Shown here: positions 25,118 to 32,825 of the stretch, in pieces
Numbering within the stretch: the stretch's first letter is position 1
Layout: the number at the start of each line of letters is the position of its first letter
Assembly (NCBI GenBank): GCA_017577575.1
Contig: PKRG01000007.1
Location: 54,799 to 118,798 of the forward strand
Reading direction: 5' to 3'
DNA: 64,000 bases
Origin: Acidimicrobiia bacterium
GTDB taxonomy: Bacteria; Actinomycetota; Acidimicrobiia; Spongiisociales; ZC4RG35
The notes under the pieces: model-generated
Told to the model about the DNA's origin: nothing
What the model saw: the letters and a program-made list of their open reading frames with translations, nothing else
The model's database searches: none
Position numbers and translations under genes: made by a program

Positions 25118-26134
25118 GTGGGCGGGAGGCGGGATCGGCGGCCCACCATCGTCGACGTCGCCCGCAAGGCGGGGGTGTCGAAGTCGCTGGTCTCTCTCGT
25201 CATGCGGGGTGCCTCCAACGTCTCGGAGGCGAGCCGCCAGGCGGTGCTCGAGGCGGCCCAGGAGTTGGGGTACCGGCCCAACGCCATGGCCCGCAGCCTC
25301 GTGCAGCAGCGCAGCTTCGTCATCGGGGTGATGGTCTCGGACCTGTCGAACCCGTTCTTCATCGACGTCATCCAGGGCGCCACCGAAGCCGCCCGCGAGG
25401 CGGGCTACCGGGCGCTGGTGAACACGGGCGGTCGGCAGAAAGACAACGAGGAAGACGCCATCGAGACTCTGGTGCGCCTGCAGGTCGACGGCCTGGTCCT
25501 GGCCGGGTCGATCGTCGACGCCCAGTTCATCGAGCGGGTGGGGGCCGAGGTGCCGACCGTGATCACCAACCGCCACAGCCGGTCGAAGGTGATAGACAGC
25601 ATCGTGATCCACGACCGCAAAGGGGCGGCGATGGCCGTCGATCACCTGGTCGGCCTCGGGCACCGCAAGATCGTCCACATCACCGGCGGTCGCGGTGCCG
25701 GAGCCCGGAACCGCCTCAACGGGTACCGCCAGGCGATGAAGCGGCACGGGTTGGAAGAGGAGATCCGGGTCGTCGCCGGCGCCTACACGGAGAAGGGCGG
25801 CGCCGAGGGCGTTGCCCGTCTCGTCGACGAAGGGGTCGAGTTCACCGCCATCCTCGCCCCCAACGACCTCGCCGCCCTCGGCGTGCTCGAGGCGCTGAAC
25901 GCCCGCGGGTTCCGGGTTCCCGAGGACGTGTCGGTGGTGGGTTACGACGACACGTTCCTCGCCGGCCTCGGCCACATCGACATGACGAGCGTCCGCCAGG
26001 ACGCCCGCCAGATGGGAGCCCAGGCCGTGGAGATGCTCATCGAGCGGGCCGACGGCCAGCGCACCACCACCGACCACATCGTGCTGGAGCCGACGCTGAC
26101 GATCCGCTCCAGCACCGCCCCGCCGCCTCACTAG
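25118..26134 (+). CDS. iolR: LacI-family transcriptional regulator of inositol catabolism
   Basis: A 338-residue repressor. The helix-turn-helix (PTIVDVARKAGVSKSLVSLV) and hinge helix (PNAMARSLVQQ) are at the N-terminus, followed by a sugar-binding core ending in PEDVSVVGYDDTFLAGL. The GTG start lies 2 nt after the iolD stop, so it is in the iolD transcript and probably autoregulated through the palindrome at 23180-23197. The name iolR is by context; in other bacteria IolR can be of DeoR, RpiR or GntR type. Confidence 0.85.
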   Translation: MGGRRDRRPTIVDVARKAGVSKSLVSLVMRGASNVSEASRQAVLEAAQELGYRPNAMARSLVQQRSFVIGVMVSDLSNPFFIDVIQGATEAAREAGYRALVNTGGRQKDNEEDAIETLVRLQVDGLVLAGSIVDAQFIERVGAEVPTVITNRHSRSKVIDSIVIHDRKGAAMAVDHLVGLGHRKIVHITGGRGAGARNRLNGYRQAMKRHGLEEEIRVVAGAYTEKGGAEGVARLVDEGVEFTAILAPNDLAALGVLEALNARGFRVPEDVSVVGYDDTFLAGLGHIDMTSVRQDARQMGAQAVEMLIERADGQRTTTDHIVLEPTLTIRSSTAPPPH

Positions 26135-26246
26135 GCCTGTCGGCTCCGCGCTCGCATCCGCCGGATCCCGGGGCCCTCGTGCGGGTGCATCTTCCGAGCG
26201 ATGGCCAGGAGCCCGCTGCCGCGTCGGGTGAGCCGGCTCCAGTCGA

Positions 26247-27470
26247 TCAGGGCCGCCCGAGCTCGCGCCCGGGGGCCAGATACTCTCCCCGGCGCCGGTC
26301 TGCCGGCCCCGTGCGGATCAGGGAGCTTCGGCGGGCCGAAGCGGCGATCGCCTCGCATCTCTCGGCGATGACCGGCCAGTGCAGGGTCTCGCCCACCGCC
26401 TCTGCCCGGCGGCGGGCGGCGTCGAGGGCCTCCGGGTCGGTGAGCAGCTTCGAGATGGCTTCGGCCATGGCTCGCGGGTCCCGGTGGGGCACCACGATGC
26501 CGGCGCCGCCCTCCAGCATCTCGACCGCGTGGGGGAAGGCGGTGGCGACGACCGGCAGCCCCGCTCCCAGCGCCTCCACCAGCACGCCCGAGCTGACCTG
26601 GTCCGTGGAGTCGTAGGGGAGGAAGGCGATGTCGGCGGAGCCGAGCAGGCGTCCGAGGTCGTCGTCCGACAGGTACGTGTCTTCCATCTGCAGCAGGTCG
26701 GTCACGTCCAGGTCGCGGGCGAGTTGCTCGAGGCCCAGCCGGTAGGCATCGCCTTGGGTGCGCAGGACCTGGGGATGGGTGGCTCCGGCCACGACGTAGC
26801 GAGGCGGCGGATCGAGGCTCTTGAGGTGGCTGAGAGCCTCGATGCCCCATTCGATCCCCTTGCCAGGACCGAGCAGGCCCCAGGTGAGGACGGTCGGCCG
26901 GTCGCCCGGATGCCGAGCCGGCTGAGGCAGGTGGTGGACGCCATGGGGCACCACCTCGATGGCCGTCGGGTCGACGCGGTAGGACTCCGCCAGCATCCGT
27001 CGGGCCGCCTGGGAGATCACGACCGTGTGGGCGCTGCGCTTGACGAGGAGGCGGGTCAACTCGCGCTGCAGCGGGTCGGGGCGGCGCAGGACCGTGTGCA
27101 ACGTGGTGACGATCGGCGTGGTGACCTTCTCGACGAGGCGACGGAGGGCACGGTCGCCGACCTCCCCGTAGATCCCGAACTCGTGCTGGAGCCACAGCAC
27201 GTCGTAGGAGCGGGCGACGCGGGCGACGTGGTCGACCCAGCGGGTGTTGGAGATCCCGGCGTAGGCCTCGACCATCGGGTCGGGCACGGGGATCTCGCCG
27301 GGTGTCAGGAGGCGCACGACACCCAGCTCGGCGGCGGAGCCCCGGCGCTGGGCGATCGCCTCGACCAGCGAGTGCGTGTAGTTGGCGATCCCGCAGCGAG
27401 TGGGCGGATACGTGCTCACGAAGAGGATCCGCGGCGCCTGCAGCCGTGATGTCGGCGGCCGTTCAGTCAC
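26247..27470 (-). CDS. Glycosyltransferase family 4 protein
   Basis: A cytosolic GT-B glycosyltransferase of about 407 residues. The N-terminal domain begins FVSTYPPTRCGIANYTHSL, typical of GT4 enzymes. The C-terminal nucleotide-sugar domain has LTWGLLGPGKGIEWG and the signature DQVSSGVLVEALGAGLPVVAT with the E-x7-E pattern around SGVLVEALGAG. The GTG at 27470 is preceded by GAGAGAGG; earlier GTG or ATG codons are possible. Sugar donor and acceptor are unknown. The 112 bp between this stop and the LacI gene hold only a 39-codon open tail without a canonical start. Confidence 0.85.
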   Translation of the reverse strand: MTERPPTSRLQAPRILFVSTYPPTRCGIANYTHSLVEAIAQRRGSAAELGVVRLLTPGEIPVPDPMVEAYAGISNTRWVDHVARVARSYDVLWLQHEFGIYGEVGDRALRRLVEKVTTPIVTTLHTVLRRPDPLQRELTRLLVKRSAHTVVISQAARRMLAESYRVDPTAIEVVPHGVHHLPQPARHPGDRPTVLTWGLLGPGKGIEWGIEALSHLKSLDPPPRYVVAGATHPQVLRTQGDAYRLGLEQLARDLDVTDLLQMEDTYLSDDDLGRLLGSADIAFLPYDSTDQVSSGVLVEALGAGLPVVATAFPHAVEMLEGGAGIVVPHRDPRAMAEAISKLLTDPEALDAARRRAEAVGETLHWPVIAERCEAIAASARRSSLIRTGPADRRRGEYLAPGRELGRP

Positions 27471-27697
27471 AACCCAGCCTCTCTCTCCGTGTATAGCCAC
27501 ATTTCGATCTTGAGGGCGGGGCCGCCCCGGGGCTAGGGCCACAAGTCATTCCCTCGCGTGGCGGACGACCGTGAGAAAAGGCTTCAGTGTCCTGTGGTCT
27601 CTTGCCGTTGCTACGGTTCACGCAACGTCCCCGCCTCCCGCGGCCGTCGGTCTCGACGCTCGCCCGTGTCCCAGGCCGACAGCCGAAACGACCCCAG

Positions 27698-28720
27698 ATG
27701 TTCGATCAGCCACGTAAACGCCGCCGCCGCCGGATCATCTGGCCGATCCTGGTGACGCTCGTCGTCGCCATCGGCGTGATCGTCGCCACCGCCGGCGGGG
27801 ACGCCCGCGCCACCATCTCGTACCTCGAAGAGGTGCAGCTGAGCGCCCAGCAGGTCGCTCGGGCCGGGGCGACCCTCGAGACGCTGGTCGGGGACCTCTC
27901 CCGGGTCGACAGGAGCGAGTTCGAGTCCGTCGTCAGGGGAGTGCGCGACTCGTTGCGGGAAGCGGCCGCGGTCGCCGAGCTGCCCGTGCCCGACCAGGAG
28001 CTGCTGGGAGCGCAGGTCCTCTACCGGCTCGCCGTCGACTCGTGGAGCCAGGGGATCGAAGGGTTCTCGGAGGCGATCCTCCTCGCCGCCGACGAGCCGA
28101 GCAACCAGGAGGTCATCGACCAGCTCGCTTCCGCCGTCGTGGCGGTGCGCGCCGGCGACGAGCTGTACGGGGCGCTCCTCGAGGAATTCGCCCGCGACGA
28201 CGTCCCTTCCCCCGTGGGGCAGATGCCCCAGGTGCGGCTGCTCCCCGTCGACACCCCGATCACGGTGCTGGCTCCCGCCTGGGTGGAGGCGGCTCGATCC
28301 GAGACGAGCGGGCTGGCCATGCGGCCGTCGATCCGGATCGAACAGGTCAGCACCCGGCCCGAATGGGTACAGAGCGCCGACGGGACGATCGTGGTGCCCG
28401 CCGTCGCCGACACCATCGACCTGATAGTGGTGGTCGGCAACGCCGGCAACACCCCCACCGGGGAGGCCAGTCTCAGTCTCGTTTTCGCCGCCCAGGGCGC
28501 CGAGCCCGAAGAGCTGACCCAGCCGGTGTCGCCCATCGAGCCGGGAATGAGCACGTCGGTGGTGTTCCAGGATCTCGAAGTGGTGCCCGGGACTTTCTAC
28601 GAGATCCATCTCGAGCTGGATCCGCAGGGCCCCGACACCTTCTCGGAGGACAACCGCCATTCCACGGCCTTCCTCGTGAACGAGGCGACTCCCACCACCG
28701 ACACCACCAGCGCCGGCTGA
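27698..28720 (+). CDS. Membrane-anchored extracellular protein of unknown function
   Basis: A 340-residue protein: a short basic cytoplasmic tail (PRKRRRRR), one membrane helix (about residues 15-35, IWPILVTLVVAIGVIVATA), a helical segment rich in Glu/Asp and Arg, and a C-terminal beta-rich part. The last part includes VVVGNAGNTPTGEASLSL and EIHLELDPQGPDTFSEDN and reads like an extracellular CARDB/Ig-like domain, then a Thr/Pro tail. No enzyme motif is visible. The 227 bp upstream hold no other gene. It lies 37 nt before serS. Confidence 0.7.
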   Translation: MFDQPRKRRRRRIIWPILVTLVVAIGVIVATAGGDARATISYLEEVQLSAQQVARAGATLETLVGDLSRVDRSEFESVVRGVRDSLREAAAVAELPVPDQELLGAQVLYRLAVDSWSQGIEGFSEAILLAADEPSNQEVIDQLASAVVAVRAGDELYGALLEEFARDDVPSPVGQMPQVRLLPVDTPITVLAPAWVEAARSETSGLAMRPSIRIEQVSTRPEWVQSADGTIVVPAVADTIDLIVVVGNAGNTPTGEASLSLVFAAQGAEPEELTQPVSPIEPGMSTSVVFQDLEVVPGTFYEIHLELDPQGPDTFSEDNRHSTAFLVNEATPTTDTTSAG

Positions 28721-28757
28721 CGGCTGGCCGACGTCCAGTCGGTAGCATGGCCCTGCC

Positions 28758-30023
28758 GTGATCGATCCCCGCATCCTCCGTGAGAATCCGGATGTCGTCC
28801 GCCAGTCGCTCCAGCGGCGCGGGTCCGACATCGACCTGGACGCCCTGATCGATCTCGAGGCCCGGGCCCGTGCCGTCCAGGCCGAAGCGGAGCAGGCGCG
28901 GGCGGACCAGAAGGAAGCCGGGAGGCGCATCGCCCAGCTCCAGGGCGAGGAGAAGGAGGCGGCGATCGCCGAGGTGTCGAGCCTGGCCGATCGCGTCAAG
29001 GCGCTGACCGCCGAAGCGGATCGGCTCCGTGAAGAGTTCGAGCGCCTCTGGCTCACGGTGCCGAACCTGGTCGACCCCACCGCGGCAGAAGGCTTCACCG
29101 AAGAGGACGCCGAGGTGGTCCGGGAGGTGGGCACCCGCCGCGACTTCGACTTCGAGCCGGCCGACCACGCCACCCTGGGCGAGCGGCTGGACGTCATCGA
29201 CACGGAGCGGGCCGCCAAGGTCTCGGGGTCCCGGTTCGGCTACCTCAAAGGCCAGGCCGTGCTCCTCGAGTTCGCCCTCGTCCGGTGGGCGCTCGACAAG
29301 CTGGTCGCCCACGGCCACACCCCCATGGTCCCCCCGGTGCTCGTCCGGGAAGAGGCTCTGGTGGGGACCGGCTTCTTCCCCGCCGACCGGGAGCAGGTAT
29401 ACGCCATTCCCGAGGACGAGCTCTACCTGGTCGGCACTTCAGAGGTGCCGCTGGCGGCGTACCACATGGACGAGATCTTCGACCCCGAAGACCTGCCCGC
29501 CCGCTACGCCGGGTTCTCGACCTGTTTCCGGCGCGAGGCCGGCACCTACGGCAAGGACACCGCCGGGATCTTCCGGGTCCACCAGTTCGACAAGGTGGAG
29601 ATGTTCGTGTTCTGCCGCCCCGAGGAGTCGGCCGACGAACACGAGCGCCTGCTCGGAATCGAGGAGGAGCTGGTCAGAGAGCTCGAGGTGCCCTACCGGG
29701 TCGTCAACATCGCCGCCGGGGACCTGGGTGCCTCCGCTGCCAAGAAGTACGACATCGAGGCGTGGTTCCCGTCCCAGGGCAGGTACCGGGAGATCACGTC
29801 CTGTTCCAACACGACCGACTACCAGGCCCGTCGGCTCCGCGTCCGGTATCGGGCCGGGTCCTCCAACGAGGTGGTGCACACTCTCAACGGGACGGCGTCG
29901 GCGATCGGCCGGACCATCCTCGCCATCCTGGAGAACCACCAGCAGGCCGACGGCTCGGTGGTGATCCCGGAGGCCCTGCGTCCCTACACCGGCTTCGACC
30001 GCATCGTCCCCCCGGCGAAGTGA
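28758..30023 (+). CDS. serS: Seryl-tRNA synthetase
   Basis: A 421-residue class II aminoacyl-tRNA synthetase. The N-terminal coiled-coil arm that grips the long variable arm of tRNA-Ser spans about residues 25-110. The catalytic core has motif 2 FRREAGTYGKDTAGIFRVHQF (shown as parts in the protein) and motif 3 NGTASAIGRTILAILE. The start is GTG; TAGCAT (28743-28748) lies 9 nt upstream with no RBS, so a leaderless message is likely. All four tRNA-Ser genes lie within the next 10 kb. Confidence 0.95.
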   Translation: MIDPRILRENPDVVRQSLQRRGSDIDLDALIDLEARARAVQAEAEQARADQKEAGRRIAQLQGEEKEAAIAEVSSLADRVKALTAEADRLREEFERLWLTVPNLVDPTAAEGFTEEDAEVVREVGTRRDFDFEPADHATLGERLDVIDTERAAKVSGSRFGYLKGQAVLLEFALVRWALDKLVAHGHTPMVPPVLVREEALVGTGFFPADREQVYAIPEDELYLVGTSEVPLAAYHMDEIFDPEDLPARYAGFSTCFRREAGTYGKDTAGIFRVHQFDKVEMFVFCRPEESADEHERLLGIEEELVRELEVPYRVVNIAAGDLGASAAKKYDIEAWFPSQGRYREITSCSNTTDYQARRLRVRYRAGSSNEVVHTLNGTASAIGRTILAILENHQQADGSVVIPEALRPYTGFDRIVPPAK

Positions 30024-30655
30024 GCGCCAAGTCCGATCCGGTGTTCGCCCGGATCGCCCGCCGTTACGACCGCATCAACCGGCTGCTGTCGCTCGGGCAC
30101 GAACAGGAATGGCGGCGCCGGGGCGCCGACCACCTCCCCCCTGGCCGGGTCCTCGACCTCGGAAGCGGCACCGGGGCGGCGCTCGAGATCTTCGGTGACC
30201 GGGAGGTGATCGCCCTGGACCCGGTGGTGGAGATGCTGCGCCTCAGCCCCATCCGCCATCGGGTGGCGGCGGTGGGCGAGCAACTCCCCTTCCGCGACGA
30301 GACCTTCGACGGAGTCTTCTCCGCCTACGTGTTCCGCAACCTCACGTCGGTGCCCCGCACCCTGGAGGAGATACACCGGGTGCTCCGACCCGGCGGGCGT
30401 GCCGTCGTCGTCGACCTCACCCGCCCCAAGTCGCCGGTGTCCCGGGTCGTCCACCGCATCGGCACGGCGGTGCTGCTGCCGCTGGTCGGAGCCGTGTTCG
30501 CCGGTGCTCCGGGCGAGTACCGCTACCTGCACCGGACGCTCGACGCGCTGCCTCCTCCCGAGGAGCTGCTCGCGCACAGCCCGTTGCGCCTGGAACGCGT
30601 GTGGCGGATGGGGATGAACGGCTTCGTCTACGGAGCCGTCCTCGAAAAGAAGTGA
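30020..30655 (+). CDS. menG: Demethylmenaquinone methyltransferase-like SAM methyltransferase
   Basis: A 211-residue class I methyltransferase. It has the UbiE/MenG start FARIARRYDRINRLLSLGHE, the SAM motif VLDLGSGTGAAL, the acidic post-motif ALDPVVEML and the UbiE-like YVFRNLTSVPRTLEEIHRVL. It would add the last methyl group in menaquinone synthesis. The GTG start overlaps the serS stop (GTGA). Homologs are 230-250 residues, so this one is slightly short. Other methyltransferase substrates cannot be excluded. Confidence 0.8.
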   Translation: MSAKSDPVFARIARRYDRINRLLSLGHEQEWRRRGADHLPPGRVLDLGSGTGAALEIFGDREVIALDPVVEMLRLSPIRHRVAAVGEQLPFRDETFDGVFSAYVFRNLTSVPRTLEEIHRVLRPGGRAVVVDLTRPKSPVSRVVHRIGTAVLLPLVGAVFAGAPGEYRYLHRTLDALPPPEELLAHSPLRLERVWRMGMNGFVYGAVLEKK

Positions 30656-30689
30656 TCGTGCACCCCACCGTCGGAGAAAAGCCGATCCG

Positions 30690-30928
30690 GTGGCGACGGC
30701 CGCCGGCTCCAGCCAGGCACCCCTACGGCACCCGGGATGCTCCGCTTAGGGCTGCTTCCTTCCGGACCTGACCCGGTTCACGGTATCCCGCCGCGTAGGA
30801 CCCGGCCTTCGACACCACGTGTCCGCCGACCTGTTAGCCCGGTCGGCGCCCTCCTCGGGTGGGGAATTCGGCCCCGCATGGAGGGGATTTCGGGTACAGG
30901 GCACCCCTAGCGCCCCGCTTAGCACGAT
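30690..30928 (-). ncRNA. ffs: Signal recognition particle RNA, large form with Alu domain
   Basis: The universally conserved SRP54-binding hairpin reads GGGTCAGGTCCGGAAGGAAG then CAGCCCTAA on the minus strand (about 30768-30740). It is flanked by complementary arms CCTACG (30799-30794) and CGTAGG (30727-30722), then GGCC-type pairings. About 90 nt upstream the RNA shows CCTGTACCCGAAA (30900-30888), then CATGCGGGGCCGAA, closely resembling the Alu domain of archaeal and large bacterial SRP RNAs. A TAGCCT box at 30941-30936 predicts a 5' end near 30928, and a short T run (complement of 30677-30680) lies after the 3' end. Boundaries are approximate. Confidence 0.85.
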
Positions 30929-31037
30929 CGCTTCCAGGCTACCCGCTGCCGCTCGGCGTGGGTAATGGAGTGGCACACTCAACTCCGCGCCACGCCCCCG
31001 TGACGACTCCGCGCCACCCGTCCCCGCCCACCGCCCG

Positions 31038-31487
31038 TCACCGGCGGGCGGCGAAGAAGGAGGTGAGCAGCTCGGACGCGTCGGCGGCGAGGACGCCCGC
31101 CGCCATCTCCATCTGGTGGTTGAGGCGACGGTCCTGGGGGATGTTGTAGAGGCTCCAGCAGGCGCCGCCTTTCAGATCCGCCGCCCCGTAGACGAGGCGG
31201 GAGATCCTGGCGTTGACGGCGGCACCGGCGCACATGGCACACGGCTCCAACGTGACGTACAGGGTGTGGCCCTCGAGCCGCCAGGTGCCGGCGCGACGAG
31301 CGGCAGCCGAGAGGACCAGGATCTCGGCGTGGGCGGTGGGGTCGCCGAGCTCCTCCCTGCGGTTGTGGTCGGCCGCCACCACCGCTCCCTCCGGGTCGAC
31401 GAGGATGGCGCCGACCGGCACGTCGCCGTGGTCCATGGCGAGGCGCGCCTGGTCGAGGGCGTGACGCATCAGAGCGGTGTCGTCCAT
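31038..31487 (-). CDS. tadA: tRNA-specific adenosine deaminase TadA
   Basis: A 149-residue zinc deaminase that converts A34 to inosine in tRNA-Arg(ACG). The zinc and proton-shuttle motifs are HAEILVL and PCAMCAGA, with MDDTALMRHALDQARLA at the start. I chose the ATG at 31487; a longer open frame upstream lacks conserved sequence. Its substrate tRNA-Arg(ACG) is encoded 8.5 kb away at 39959. It ends 110 bp from the SRP RNA 5' end, both leftward. Confidence 0.92.
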   Translation of the reverse strand: MDDTALMRHALDQARLAMDHGDVPVGAILVDPEGAVVAADHNRREELGDPTAHAEILVLSAAARRAGTWRLEGHTLYVTLEPCAMCAGAAVNARISRLVYGAADLKGGACWSLYNIPQDRRLNHQMEMAAGVLAADASELLTSFFAARR

Positions 31488-31615
31488 TCGGCCCGTTACT
31501 CCTCGTCGACTACCATGTGGGTACTCTCCTGGGCTCTCCGGGAGAGTTCCGCGAGGGGCCACAGTCTGGTCCCTCGAACTCGCGACAGACGCGAACCACA
31601 ACTGAATTCAGCATT

Positions 31616-31709
31616 GGAGGGATCGCATAGTCTGGTCTAGTGCGCGGCACTGGAAATGCCGTTGGGGGTCACCGCCCCCTCGAGGGTTCAAATCCCTCTC
31701 CCTCCGCCA
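31616..31709 (+). tRNA. tRNA-Ser (GGA)
   Basis: Class II tRNA: acceptor GGAGGGA/TCCCTCC, anticodon stem CGGCA/TGCCG with loop CTGGAAA (anticodon GGA), long variable arm, T arm AGGGTTCAAATCCCT, discriminator G and encoded CCA at 31707-31709. Mature body 31616-31706. It reads UCC and UCU. Confidence 0.95.
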
Positions 31710-31733
31710 CACCAGCCACAACTGAATAGACCT

Positions 31734-31827
31734 GGAGGGGTCGCATAGTCTGGCCTAGTGCGCGGCACTCGAAATGCCGTAAGGGGTTACCGCCCCTTCG
31801 TGGGTTCGAATCCCACCCCCTCCGCCA
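31734..31827 (+). tRNA. tRNA-Ser (CGA)
   Basis: Class II tRNA: acceptor GGAGGGG/CCCCTCC, anticodon stem CGGCA/TGCCG with loop CTCGAAA (anticodon CGA), long variable arm, T arm around GGGTTCGAATCCC, discriminator G and encoded CCA at 31825-31827. It is 24 bp after the preceding tRNA-Ser and nearly identical in its 5' half. Confidence 0.95.
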
Positions 31828-31893
31828 TCCTCTTTCCATGGGTCCGGGGAGTCGCTCACGGTCCCGACACGGCTCTGGAGGGATGATCGCCCC

Positions 31894-32361
31894 GTGACCA
31901 TCGACACACCTGCCATCCGCCACATCGCCGGCCTCGGCATCGCCTACGAGGTGACAGATCACGGGCCGGTGCGTTCTCTCGAGGAGGCGGCGGCCGCTCG
32001 GGGCATGGATCCCGACGATCTGATCAAGACGCTCGTCGTCCGCCGCGGTCCCGACGACTACGTGCTGGTGCTGGTGCCCGGGCTGCGGGTCATCGCCTGG
32101 CCGAGGCTGCGCGCCTTGCTCGGCGTCAACCGCCTGACGATGGCCGACCCCGACGAGGCGAAAGACGTCACCGGCTACGAGCGGGGCGCCATCACCCCCT
32201 TCGGGCTGAAAAGGCCCCTGCCGGTGATCGCCGACGAGCGGATCGCGGGACGCCGGGTGTCGATAGGAGGGGGAGCGCACGGGGTCGGCGTGATGGTCGA
32301 CGGCGACGACCTGATCCGGGTGACGGACGCGACGGTGGCCGACGTGACCGACCCCCGGTAG
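31894..32361 (+). CDS. YbaK/EbsC-family aminoacyl-tRNA deacylase
   Basis: A 155-residue single-domain protein of the YbaK/ProX editing family, which hydrolyses mischarged tRNAs such as Cys-tRNA-Pro. Characteristic segments are the lysine in LIKTLVVRR, YVLVLVPG and the C-terminal GGGAHGVGVMVD. The start is GTG. It lies between tRNA-Ser(CGA) and tRNA-Ser(TGA), 20 bp before the latter. Its specificity (Cys, Ala or Ser on tRNA-Pro or others) cannot be told. Confidence 0.85.
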   Translation: MTIDTPAIRHIAGLGIAYEVTDHGPVRSLEEAAAARGMDPDDLIKTLVVRRGPDDYVLVLVPGLRVIAWPRLRALLGVNRLTMADPDEAKDVTGYERGAITPFGLKRPLPVIADERIAGRRVSIGGGAHGVGVMVDGDDLIRVTDATVADVTDPR

Positions 32362-32380
32362 GCGTACCATGACGCCCGAC

Positions 32381-32469
32381 GGAGGGGTGGCCGAGCGGAC
32401 GAAGGCGACGGTCTTGAAAACCGTTAGGCCCCGTGAGGGGTCTCGCGGGTTCGAATCCCGCCCCCTCCG
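32381..32469 (+). tRNA. tRNA-Ser (TGA)
   Basis: Class II tRNA: acceptor GGAGGGG/CCCCTCC, anticodon stem ACGGT/ACCGT with loop CTTGAAA (anticodon TGA), long variable arm, T arm CGGGTTCGAATCCCG, discriminator G; CCA not encoded. TACCAT at 32366-32371 is a likely -10 box. It ends exactly where the leftward gene's stop begins. Confidence 0.95.
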
Positions 32470-32808
32470 CTAGTTCTCCTGGACGTCCTCCCGCTTCTCG
32501 CGTTTGATCGCCGCTTCGAGGTCGACGATGGCGTTGTCGAGCTCGAGGATCTTCTCGGCCGCCGACAGCTGCTCGCGCTCAGCCCGCACGATCCTCTCCT
32601 GGGCTTCCAGCTCCTCCATCTTCAGCCGATGCCGGTGGGTCATCAGGGAACGGATCGCCAGCGTCACCGCGATGAGCACGATGATCCCGGAGACGACCGA
32701 GGTGAGGATCACGTTTTCGCCGATGATGGCGAAGATGGGGATGCTGAGGGCGGCGAGGGGGACGAGGATCCAGATGTTGTCGCCGAGCCCGTCCTTCTTC
32801 TGTGCCAT
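32470..32808 (-). CDS. Small membrane protein with C-terminal coiled coil
   Basis: A 112-residue protein. Two hydrophobic segments (about residues 11-30 and 34-53) are followed by a charged helix of about 55 residues rich in E, K, R and A (RHRLKMEELEAQERIVRAER...), a probable coiled coil. No family recognised. TAAGCT (32820-32815) lies 6 nt before the ATG without an RBS, so the message is probably leaderless. The stop touches the 3' end of tRNA-Ser(TGA). Confidence 0.7.
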   Translation of the reverse strand: MAQKKDGLGDNIWILVPLAALSIPIFAIIGENVILTSVVSGIIVLIAVTLAIRSLMTHRHRLKMEELEAQERIVRAEREQLSAAEKILELDNAIVDLEAAIKREKREDVQEN

Positions 32809-32825
32809 GCCCCAAGCTTATGCCG

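Larger units (their letters stand above)
31596..31827 (+). repeat. Tandem duplication of a tRNA-Ser gene with its upstream 12-mer
   Basis: Two units, 31596-31709 and 31716-31827, each begin with CCACAACTGAAT, followed 7-9 nt later by a tRNA-Ser gene with encoded CCA. The tRNA bodies are nearly identical outside the anticodon, the variable arm and part of the T stem. The same core CACAACTGAA occurs before tRNA-Arg at 39941-39950. Confidence 0.8.

Noticed and set aside
26131-26246. A 39-codon open tail after the glycosyltransferase stop (ends ARSRQA)
   Set aside because: No ATG, GTG or TTG start, only CTG; no homology I recognise. Left out as a gene.
30711-30915. Direct repeat TAGGGGTGCC near both ends of the SRP RNA
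   Set aside because: Two copies of a 10-mer on the same strand; they cannot pair with each other, and there is no sign of a mobile element.
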